Notes under the pieces: generated by a model | What the model was told of the DNA's origin: nothing | Database searches by the model: none | What the model saw: only the letters and a program-made list of their open reading frames with translations | IMG/VR virus record: IMGVR_UViG_3300020421_000119 | Location: 1 to 26,242 of that record | DNA from: a virus | DNA: 26,242 nucleotides | Direction: 5' to 3' (one strand) | In this document: piece by piece, positions 19,168 through 26,242 of the stretch | Layout: each line of letters begins with the position of its first letter | Numbering within the stretch: position 1 is the stretch's first letter | Program-made: the position numbers and the translations under genes

Positions 19168-19174
19168 CTCCACC
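19168..19174 (-). promoter_or_regulatory. Strong ribosome binding site of the 2698-aa gene
   Basis: GGTGGAG on the minus strand, 5 nt before the ATG at 19160-19162. It is the best Shine-Dalgarno sequence in the window and fixes the start of this giant gene. The other genes here have only weak or distant matches. Confidence 0.75.
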
Positions 19175-19199
19175 AGTTATACTAGTATTCTCTCAGGAT

Positions 19200-19207
19200 T
19201 ATTTAGC
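19200..19207 (-). promoter_or_regulatory. Late-promoter-like box GCTAAATA before the 2698-aa gene
   Basis: The 60-nt gap after gp8 reads GCTAAATA-ATC-CTGAGA on the minus strand, 37 nt before the ATG at 19162. The box and the following CTGAG match the arrangement before the left giant gene. It would drive the 2698-aa, 73-aa, 1412-aa and 166-aa genes, which have no other gap long enough to hold a promoter. Confidence 0.65.
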
Positions 19208-19222
19208 AGAGATGCGAGGGTG

Positions 19223-21037
19223 TTAGAACTCAATAACTAGTTTGATGTCTTCAATTTGGTCTGGAGCACGAGTAATTAGTCTTCTATTTTCAACGTATAT
19301 TACGTTTCCAGAGTTGTTCTCAATCTCAGGAGTAGCAAGACCACTTGCGAAAGTGACACCTAGTAGTGCACTACCATAACTTGTATTTACTGTACCAGAA
19401 GCAGCAGAAGCTTCACCACTAACAGCATTAGAACCATTAGACTCAAATGCTCTTACAACACCTTGATCTGTGTGAGCATCATTTGTTTGGATATACTTAA
19501 GAACACCAGCAGTTGTTGAACCACTATCAAGTGTCCAAGAAACAACTGTACCTTCTGCAGTACCACCCGTTACAGTTTGTGTGATCTTTTCATCAACACT
19601 AAAGTCTGCGGTTGCACCACTGATCTTAAGTGCTTTCAATCCAGATAGTGTATCAGCAGTTGCATATGTTGTTGTACCATAGTTATATGGATCAGCAATA
19701 ATACCAATTCTACGGAAGTCGTTATCTACAGGGAAGTCTCCAGAACCTTCAGCATATGTTAGACGAATGTTTGTCATAACACGCTTACCATTCAATTCTG
19801 TCTCATGATCCTTACCATGACCACCTTCAGGAGGTAGAACGATTTCAATTGCACCAGTAGCAGAAGCACCAGTTGTTACAGCACTTGATAATCCACTGTT
19901 AGAGAATAAGTTACCATTACCTAAAAGAACATTGGCATATGTATAACCTGATCCACGAGCTTCTATCTCAGCAGATGTAATATTACCAGCACCATTAGTT
20001 ACAAACTTAACTTTACCACCTGTACCATCTCCTTTAACTCCAGTGTATAGAGTTTGAGAAGCAGGAAGGTTTGCACCAGCATCTTCAATCAAAGCAACGT
20101 CAACAGCACCAGCAACAGCAGCACCAGTAACAGCAGTTCTAGAAGCGTTAGCTGGAAGAACGATTGGCATAAAGTCTGAAGAAAGGAACTTCAATACATC
20201 ATCAGTTGGGATGGTGTACATATACTTCCAAATATACTTAGCACCAGTTGTCTCTGTATAAAGACCTGTAGCAGAAGCATAGTTACCACCTGCAGTAGTT
20301 GGTTCTTCAGTAGCGTTTTGTCCAGTTGTGTTAGAAGGATCCTCTCCATTATAGAGACACTTGAATACTTCGTATGCGGAATTCACTACATAAAACTTAG
20401 AATCAGCAATACTTGCAGCACCAGATGCTGATTGCTTACCAATTTGACCACCGCCACCTGGTGTGGAAGAATAGTCAGGTTTCCAACTGTCAAACTTAGG
20501 GTTAGCAACTAAATCCCAATTGTAACGACGAATAACAGTTCTTGCAAATGAGTTAGTAATACGCTTGGCAGCAATTAATTCGTCATATAGACTAATTTTT
20601 TCTCTCTGGTTGTCTAGTGGTAGAGGTGGAACATCCTCTGTAGCGTAGCGATATACACCAGACTTAGCAGTGGCACCTGTGTCGGATCCACCAGCTCCTC
20701 CAGTTCTACCTTTAAGGTCTGAACCAAGAGCTGGTGCGGAATTTATACCGTTGCTGCCAAAAACGTCGGTCAAAAGAAGGGCACTATCATAAACTGCAGC
20801 AACTGTGGCACGGAAAGTCGTGGAACCATATGTTCCAATATAAACTTCATTACCAACTACAAAAGCGGTGGAATTTTGGGAATATACTTCCAAATACGCC
20901 TTCCACGGTTGCGGTCTTCCCACAAAAAAGTACATTCTAGATCGCTCTGCACTAGTGTCATTGGGACCTTCTGTGAGAGATTCTAAAAATTGTTTAGCAT
21001 TAAAGATCCTAAACTTATCAGAGATTATAGCAGCCAT
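19223..21037 (-). CDS. gp8: Baseplate wedge subunit gp8 (T4 gp8 homologue, 604 aa)
   Basis: T4 gp8 is a structural subunit of the baseplate wedge. The match to T4 gp8, recalled from memory, spans the whole protein in order: N-terminal A-I-I-S-D-K-F-R (T4 AIVTSKFR); FVGRPQPW at about 38-45 (T4 FGRSEPW); RRYNWD near 168 (T4 RRDWGD); F-K-C-L-Y; YIWKYMYTIP near 266 (T4 YVWEYLFEIP); F-R-R-I-G-I-I-A-D-P near 441 (T4 FRQISIITNP); and C-terminal VIYVENRR then D-Q-I-E-D-I (T4 MIYMENRP, DQTEEI). It is about 270 residues longer than T4 gp8 (334 aa); the extra length is mainly between 300 and 435, including a G-S-G-Y module, and between 475 and 575, with an acidic beta segment. A tandem late promoter lies 39 nt upstream. 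There is only a weak GGA ribosome binding site. Confidence 0.93.
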   Translation of the reverse strand: MAAIISDKFRIFNAKQFLESLTEGPNDTSAERSRMYFFVGRPQPWKAYLEVYSQNSTAFVVGNEVYIGTYGSTTFRATVAAVYDSALLLTDVFGSNGINSAPALGSDLKGRTGGAGGSDTGATAKSGVYRYATEDVPPLPLDNQREKISLYDELIAAKRITNSFARTVIRRYNWDLVANPKFDSWKPDYSSTPGGGGQIGKQSASGAASIADSKFYVVNSAYEVFKCLYNGEDPSNTTGQNATEEPTTAGGNYASATGLYTETTGAKYIWKYMYTIPTDDVLKFLSSDFMPIVLPANASRTAVTGAAVAGAVDVALIEDAGANLPASQTLYTGVKGDGTGGKVKFVTNGAGNITSAEIEARGSGYTYANVLLGNGNLFSNSGLSSAVTTGASATGAIEIVLPPEGGHGKDHETELNGKRVMTNIRLTYAEGSGDFPVDNDFRRIGIIADPYNYGTTTYATADTLSGLKALKISGATADFSVDEKITQTVTGGTAEGTVVSWTLDSGSTTAGVLKYIQTNDAHTDQGVVRAFESNGSNAVSGEASAASGTVNTSYGSALLGVTFASGLATPEIENNSGNVIYVENRRLITRAPDQIEDIKLVIEF

Positions 21038-21076
21038 TGTTTTTCTGTTCCGACGATTTGTAGTTTGTGCCTGAGT

Positions 21077-21090
21077 TATTTATATTTATA
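21077..21090 (-). promoter_or_regulatory. Overlapping double late promoter (two TATAAATA) before gp8
   Basis: Two perfect copies of the T4 late-promoter octamer TATAAATA lie at 21083-21090 and 21077-21084 on the minus strand, sharing two bases. The downstream copy is followed by ACTCAGG and is 39 nt from the gp8 ATG. A GCTAAATA at 21095-21102 overlaps the TAA stop of the upstream giant gene, giving three candidate boxes within 26 bases. Confidence 0.8.
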
Positions 21091-21097
21091 GCAATAT

Positions 21098-24000
21098 TTA
21101 GCTAATTTGATACGGAATGATAGTCGCATTGTTTTCAATGCTTGTACTTCCGCTTTCTACAGTGCATCCAGTAAACTGTGTCGCTGTCTTTCCTGTATAT
21201 TTTATAATGCTGAGTGAACCGAAACTATCATGTAAAAGATAGCCTTCATCAGCAAAGTATGAAGTTGTTGCTACAACTAGAGAACCACCAATAGTACCAG
21301 AAGCACTTGATGAGAATGCAACTGGGTTTTGAATAGATGGAGGAACTAAGTTAAACTTATCTCCAGCAAGACTATAACTAGAATCTGCTCTCTCAGTAAA
21401 GTCAGCAATAGTTATAGTTGGGAAGTATTGGTCCATTAATCCCAAACTTAATCCAGAAACCCTAGCAGTACCATCATCAAATATACCATCAAAGAATGAT
21501 ATAGTATGTCCTGCATTAGTCTTAGTATATTGACCAATGTATTCAGATGTTATTCCAAATACTGCGTTGATAATTTCTATTTGAGTACCATCTCTCTGAT
21601 CAACATAATATCTATCTGCAACATCAATAACATCAACAGCATTACCATTTCTCTGAACAATAGGATCAGTAAGATATACTGTTTCTTCATATCCATCAAT
21701 CACACCACTTGGAGGTGGGATAATAACAACTTCAGTTGCTTCTCTTGTTACAGAGAAATCAGCAGGAGTTTCAATTTGTCTGAACGTCTTTCTTTCAACG
21801 CCACCAGCAGAAGCTGATGCACTTACCATAGTAACATCGCTTTCAGATTCAACTGTTACTACACCACCAAATGCAACTGTAATCTCAGGAATCTGTCTGA
21901 GGTAGGTACCTGCAGGCCATGTTTGAGGAGTTGTATTTTGACGACCTCTAAGAAGTCTTAAGAATCTATCTTCTAATTTACCATTATACTTAACAACCTC
22001 ATTACCAATCATCAACAATCCATAACCATCAAACTTAGTTGTATCAGCAACGTATGCTACATGTTCATTAACTTGTAGATCAACATCAAGTAATGCTGCA
22101 TTTTCAAAGTAGTTAACATTATCTAATGAATTATTTTCAATCTCAATATTAATATACTCAACTATTTGTCTACTCATTGTTTGAATAGAGTTGAGAGATA
22201 CAATATCCTGTACTTCAGCTTTAAGAACACTTTCAGAACCCTGAAGTTTTAATACACCACCTTCTCCTTCATACTGAACAGGTTCTGGTTCAATGTAAAC
22301 AATTTGAGCACCTTCAGTTGGAGGTTGTGACACATCATCAGTTGGCATAGTGCCATCAGAATCAGCAGCAATTACATTAGGTTTACCAGTTTGAATTATG
22401 TCATGAATATGACGGTCTACATCTGCTGGACTATCAATAGGAACAGAACTAATTGAATCAACACCTGCAACTTGATTAGCAAGAATATTGATTGTTGAAA
22501 TTGCTGACATTCCACTGATATTAACATCAGGGTTAACTCCAATATAGATTAGAGATACACCAATGTCTCTTTCAGATAAAATATCATATCTTCTAGATAC
22601 AATTACTTTTGGAGCTGTAGAATAACCGTCACCACCATTGATTAGATCAACACTGATAACTTGACCCTTACTGACTAGTACATTTGCACTAGCACCACCA
22701 CCATTACCATCAGCAGGAATAAACTCCAATACTGGAGGTGTTTCATATTGATATGCAGTTGGTTGAGTTAGTGGATCATAGCTACGTTGGTTCCATGTTA
22801 GTTTAGTAATGGATCCATTCTCAATAGTGGCGACTACTGAGAGACCCTCTCCTCTCGTGATTCCAGTATAAGTCTCAACTGAGACAACACCGTAAATATC
22901 ATCTGTTAATGTCTCTTTATTTCTACCATCCTTACTTGTAGCTTCATTAGGTAGTGTTTTAATTTTTCTAAATCCTTCTTCACCTTCTATTCTTATCTTG
23001 TCATTGTTAGCAAGATATGCAAATGGATACTTGTGTGTTTTACCTAAGAAAGTTCCAAACCATAAAGAATTATCATCAGTTAATATCTTTCTTCCTACAG
23101 AATCTAATTGGAAATCTAATAGTTCATTACTAATATCTTCAATGCTAAAGGTATATGTTCTGTCATATGCTCCTTTAACAGCAAATACAAAAGGTCTACC
23201 AGATTCAATTACAGTATTCTGACACTTCAAATCATATCCAACATTATTTCCAGATCTAAATGGATTTGATATCTCACCAATTATATTAATAGTACCATCT
23301 GCCATTGGTTGCCATACATGAACAGGACTACCAATCTTATCACCCATCCAAGCATACTTAAAGTAATCATTTAATGCAGATGTAGTTGCAGTAAATGTAA
23401 ATCTAGCTTTAGCAAAATATGTATCTGGAGCATAATCAAAGATATTAAGAACCTGACCAACATCTCTACCATAGAGATATCTAATGTCAACCTTCATCTC
23501 TTTCAACATAGGAACATTGAAAGTGATGTTAGGACCAGAAACTGTATATGAATACCCTTTTCTTTGAAGGATACCATCTATGAAGACATACATACTGTCT
23601 TCAGATTCAATACTTTGTACTGTGTTATCTTCTACGTCTAAAATTAAGAAAGGACCGTTTCTAACACCATCAACTAAATTATAGTCAATAGTAAGTCTCT
23701 TATAATTACCAACACCAATACCAACTACTTTCTCAACTGCAGTCGCTTCACCAAGTGTCTTAGCTCCAAAATCTTGATCCCAAATAGGAGCAACATCAAA
23801 TTTAATCTTGTTAGGAATGACCGTCCTATCTATTACATAAGAATCAAATAATGGATATGATTCTGTATACTTAGGACGTTGAAGTACAGCGTTAATTGTT
23901 AAGAATAAGTCTTCATCTATATCAGTATCAACTTCAGTATTATCATCCCAATATAATTCAAACTCTTTAGATTCACCATCAACAAAATCTGGTAATGATC

Positions 24001-26242
24001 TAGTTACAGACTTCTCTAAAATATTATCACTTAAATTATCATAAAGAGAATCAATTGCAGATATAACATTATTACATTCTTGGTCTATTAATAGTGGATC
24101 AAGAATAATATTATAATTTGAATATGTTAATGTGGGAGTCCAATTACCTCTCTTATTAGAATCTTGAGGTACCTTCTGTACTAAACCTTTACCTTCAGTA
24201 AGGATTGTGTTAAGAATTCCATTAAATGTATTAAGTGCACTTTCAACTTCAACACATGCTGGACTTTCACTATCAACAATAACATCAGGATCAGTTGTTG
24301 GTAACTGATTTCTCATTGCTTGAATCATTAGATCCTTAGCATAAGAGAATACAGCAAGTGTTTCTGTTAATTGTTCAGTAATGTAACTTACCTTTTCTGT
24401 ATCTGGATAGTCATCCTTTGTATAATAAAGTTGAGCAGCTTCAACAATTTTTTCATTACCACCAAATTGAAGATGATAAACATAAGCATCAAGAATTATT
24501 CCTAGATCTCTCTCACACTTAGTAGATGAAGCACCCCAATTAAGTGATGGGTATGTTGTTTGTGCCCAGTTTAATGATGTGGAAAGAATATATGCTCTAT
24601 TAAGTGCAATAAGTTGACCTCCCTTATAGAACTTTCCTCTTTGTACACCACTCCAAGAGAATGTTGCTTGTCCAGTACCAGTAAATGAAGTTGGAACTGT
24701 ATAAGTAGCACCAACAGCTACTTGGAAACTATTACCTGGTTCAACTATAGCAGTGCTAGTTGGGTTGCTTCCAGTTGCAACATCAGTACCAGATATACTA
24801 GTTTCTCCTACAGGTGCACCACCAGATTGACTTGAATTTGCTAATGCAACATTGGATAAAGTAACCTGAGTAAGTGAATCAATTGATATAATCTTAGTTC
24901 CTGAAGTAAATGCAGTACCAGAAGTTATAAACATACCAACAGCAAGATTGCTAGTATCACTCACTGTTACTGTATTAGATCCACCAAAATAGAGAACAGT
25001 TTGATCAATATAATCCCAATTTCTAATAGCAAGTTTTGCTAATCTAGTTGCATAACTAAAGACATCATTTGATTTTGTTTTATTATTCTGAATATACAAA
25101 TAATCATCATCACTATTAAAAATAGCAGAATAATCAACAGTCTTGATGTTACCACCAAATCTAATATCATGTTGATAAGCATCTAAGATTGCTCTGATAT
25201 CTGCTTCGTAATCATCTTGTTTGGTTGCCCAATCTAATGATGTATGAGTCTCTTTACCATAACCAACAGTTTCATTAATAATAAACTCTGCATTTCTTTC
25301 AATTTGATTTGCAGCATCAATCCATCTTCCACTACGTTGGAAAATATTTCTAAGTTTCTTTAAGTATTTTGTATTATATTGATCATCTTTAAACTGGAAT
25401 ATCTTACCGTAGAAAGTAACTCCTTTATAAGTAGAACCATTTTTAGTTCCTTCTCCTAGTGGAGGATTAGCAAATATAATCTGATCACCACTAATAGTAT
25501 AAGCAACTTCTGGTTCTTGAATAACACCATCAAGAGTAACTACAATCCCTTTAGCTGATGCAGGTGTAAATGCTGTACCCTGATCATCAAGAATTTGGAA
25601 TTGTGTGGTTCCTTGTAATCTACCATCAGTATCATAGTAACCATCAAATGTACCATTAATACTAAATTCAAAAGCACGATTTTCGTTAAATAAGAATTCA
25701 CTATTAGATGCTGATCCAACACCCTTACGAATTCTTGTATTCTCTACTTTCTGTGTAGTTTGAGTTAATACATGAGTTGTATTCTCAACAGTAATCCTAT
25801 TCTTTGCAGGATCCCAGAGTTGTATAACACTGAAATGTGATGCCTTTGGAAGTTCCTCAGGCATTGATGCTGTAGCATCAGTTTCAATATCTACTTGTCC
25901 AAATAGTTTAAATCCAGCTGGATGAGTAGTAGACTTTATTAAATCTCTCCACTGTTCAATAGGAGTTTTAGATTTAATAACATATGAATAATCTTGATAG
26001 AAATCACTATCTAATAGTTTCTGATTAGATACACCTAAACGTCCTTTATCAGAATTATAATAACCTAAGTTATCATAGAAACTAGTAATCTCTTCTGCAA
26101 ACGTAGTAACAAATATAGTTTTTACTATTGATAATACATTACTTCTTAATGTACTTTGTATAAAAACATTCTCTCTAATAGTACCATCTATCTCTCCTAT
26201 TTTAAGAAGGTTAGAACCCTTTCTGTATTCTACTACCTTTGC
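21098..26242 (-). CDS. Giant virion structural protein in the gene-7 position, 5' end outside window (at least 1714 aa)
   Basis: The first Met in the window is at 25862-25864, but the frame stays open for 126 more codons to the right edge, and that extension (with KTPIEQWRDLIKS and H-P-A-G-F-K-L-F-G) reads as normal protein. The true start is therefore outside the window. Residue numbers here count from the Met at 25864. About 105-137, 653-695 and 756-788 carry 'DGxLQ ... ITF' beta modules. About 219-283 and 450-520 are helical modules with FGGN and AxRN. A 'NLAVGM' beta module lies between them. G-G-D-G-Y is near residue 1070. Two 'GYLL / IxYxGK' modules lie toward the end, the last finishing IPYQIS. 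T4 gene order places gp7 immediately before gp8, so a baseplate-wedge role is plausible, but I see no direct T4 gp7 sequence match. Confidence 0.9.
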   Translation of the reverse strand, partial: AKVVEYRKGSNLLKIGEIDGTIRENVFIQSTLRSNVLSIVKTIFVTTFAEEITSFYDNLGYYNSDKGRLGVSNQKLLDSDFYQDYSYVIKSKTPIEQWRDLIKSTTHPAGFKLFGQVDIETDATASMPEELPKASHFSVIQLWDPAKNRITVENTTHVLTQTTQKVENTRIRKGVGSASNSEFLFNENRAFEFSINGTFDGYYDTDGRLQGTTQFQILDDQGTAFTPASAKGIVVTLDGVIQEPEVAYTISGDQIIFANPPLGEGTKNGSTYKGVTFYGKIFQFKDDQYNTKYLKKLRNIFQRSGRWIDAANQIERNAEFIINETVGYGKETHTSLDWATKQDDYEADIRAILDAYQHDIRFGGNIKTVDYSAIFNSDDDYLYIQNNKTKSNDVFSYATRLAKLAIRNWDYIDQTVLYFGGSNTVTVSDTSNLAVGMFITSGTAFTSGTKIISIDSLTQVTLSNVALANSSQSGGAPVGETSISGTDVATGSNPTSTAIVEPGNSFQVAVGATYTVPTSFTGTGQATFSWSGVQRGKFYKGGQLIALNRAYILSTSLNWAQTTYPSLNWGASSTKCERDLGIILDAYVYHLQFGGNEKIVEAAQLYYTKDDYPDTEKVSYITEQLTETLAVFSYAKDLMIQAMRNQLPTTDPDVIVDSESPACVEVESALNTFNGILNTILTEGKGLVQKVPQDSNKRGNWTPTLTYSNYNIILDPLLIDQECNNVISAIDSLYDNLSDNILEKSVTRSLPDFVDGESKEFELYWDDNTEVDTDIDEDLFLTINAVLQRPKYTESYPLFDSYVIDRTVIPNKIKFDVAPIWDQDFGAKTLGEATAVEKVVGIGVGNYKRLTIDYNLVDGVRNGPFLILDVEDNTVQSIESEDSMYVFIDGILQRKGYSYTVSGPNITFNVPMLKEMKVDIRYLYGRDVGQVLNIFDYAPDTYFAKARFTFTATTSALNDYFKYAWMGDKIGSPVHVWQPMADGTINIIGEISNPFRSGNNVGYDLKCQNTVIESGRPFVFAVKGAYDRTYTFSIEDISNELLDFQLDSVGRKILTDDNSLWFGTFLGKTHKYPFAYLANNDKIRIEGEEGFRKIKTLPNEATSKDGRNKETLTDDIYGVVSVETYTGITRGEGLSVVATIENGSITKLTWNQRSYDPLTQPTAYQYETPPVLEFIPADGNGGGASANVLVSKGQVISVDLINGGDGYSTAPKVIVSRRYDILSERDIGVSLIYIGVNPDVNISGMSAISTINILANQVAGVDSISSVPIDSPADVDRHIHDIIQTGKPNVIAADSDGTMPTDDVSQPPTEGAQIVYIEPEPVQYEGEGGVLKLQGSESVLKAEVQDIVSLNSIQTMSRQIVEYINIEIENNSLDNVNYFENAALLDVDLQVNEHVAYVADTTKFDGYGLLMIGNEVVKYNGKLEDRFLRLLRGRQNTTPQTWPAGTYLRQIPEITVAFGGVVTVESESDVTMVSASASAGGVERKTFRQIETPADFSVTREATEVVIIPPPSGVIDGYEETVYLTDPIVQRNGNAVDVIDVADRYYVDQRDGTQIEIINAVFGITSEYIGQYTKTNAGHTISFFDGIFDDGTARVSGLSLGLMDQYFPTITIADFTERADSSYSLAGDKFNLVPPSIQNPVAFSSSASGTIGGSLVVATTSYFADEGYLLHDSFGSLSIIKYTGKTATQFTGCTVESGSTSIENNATIIPYQIS
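21101..22053 (-). repeat. Two copies of a 'GYLL ... YxGK ... F' beta module at the C-terminal end
   Basis: Copy 1 (about 21937-22053) has F-D-G-Y-G-L-L-M-I-G-N-E-V-V-K-Y-N-G-K and R-G-R. Copy 2 (about 21101-21262) has F-A-D-E-G-Y-L-L, I-I-K-Y-T-G-K-T and F-T-G-C-T. Both share Gly-Tyr-Leu-Leu, a Lys-Tyr strand, a Gly-Lys turn and a following Phe. Confidence 0.65.
24074..25210 (-). repeat. Pair of helical modules (FGGN ... AxRN) plus two C-x-x-V helices in the right giant protein
   Basis: Copy A (25016-25210) begins YEADIRAILDAYQHDIRFGG and ends AIRNW. Copy B (24305-24517) begins CERDLGIILDAYVYHLQFGG and ends AMRNQ. They are followed by C-V-E-V-E-S-A-L-N-T-F (Cys codon at 24254) and C-N-N-V-I-S-A-I-D-S-L (24074). 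A 'TSNLAVGM' beta module is inserted between copies A and B. These match the pair at 2643-3338 in the left giant protein. Confidence 0.85.

Noticed and set aside
25862-25864. ATG at 25864 as the true start of the right giant gene
   Set aside because: The frame is open for a further 126 codons to the window edge with normal protein-like composition, and no ribosome binding site precedes this ATG, so it is an internal Met.
1-26242. tRNA genes, insertion sequences, defence or toxin genes
   Set aside because: Seven adjoining structural genes fill nearly all of the window; no cloverleaf, inverted-repeat-flanked element or relevant protein motif was seen.

Overview
This window looks like part of the virion structural (baseplate and tail-fibre) cluster of a T4-like marine myovirus, most like the T4-like phages of marine cyanobacteria or other oceanic bacteria. 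The evidence is an AT-rich sequence, every gene packed on the minus strand with almost no intergenic space, a clear homologue of T4 baseplate wedge protein gp8, a giant DUF4815-type protein, and T4-type late-promoter boxes (TATAAATA or GCTAAATA) in the three longest gaps. No host-derived metabolic gene is present, so the host cannot be settled from this window.

Layout in transcription order (right to left). (1) 26242-21098: a giant structural protein whose 5' end lies outside the window; the frame stays open from the first visible Met at 25864 to the window edge, giving at least 1714 aa. It sits where T4 has gene 7. (2) 21037-19223: gp8, 604 aa, much longer than T4 gp8. (3) 19162-11066: a 2698-aa DUF4815-like protein, probably baseplate/fibre-attachment. 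(4) 11057-10836: a 73-aa protein with a coiled-coil tail, overlapping the next gene by 29 bp. (5) 10864-6626: a 1412-aa fibre-like protein with internal duplications. (6) 6624-6124: a 166-aa small structural-type protein. (7) 6077-1: a giant fibre-like protein open to the left edge (at least 2025 aa), with a pectin-lyase-like segment, helical modules and a long run of Cys-containing beta repeats.

There are only three gaps longer than 40 bases (6078-6123, 19163-19222, 21038-21097). Each carries a late-promoter-like octamer followed by CTGAG or CTCAG, 37-39 nt before the next start codon. This suggests three late transcription units: gp8; the 2698-aa/73-aa/1412-aa/166-aa set; and the left giant protein. 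The gp8 unit may also be read through from upstream.

The proteins appear to be assembled from a shared stock of small modules. These include a GxGY beta motif in five proteins, a helical module ending in A-x-RNW in both edge proteins, a 'TxGIxxGM' beta module, and a 'DGxLQ' module. I found no RNA genes, CRISPR array, insertion sequence, origin or defence system. The most distinctive material is the modular architecture and the repeat array in the left protein.
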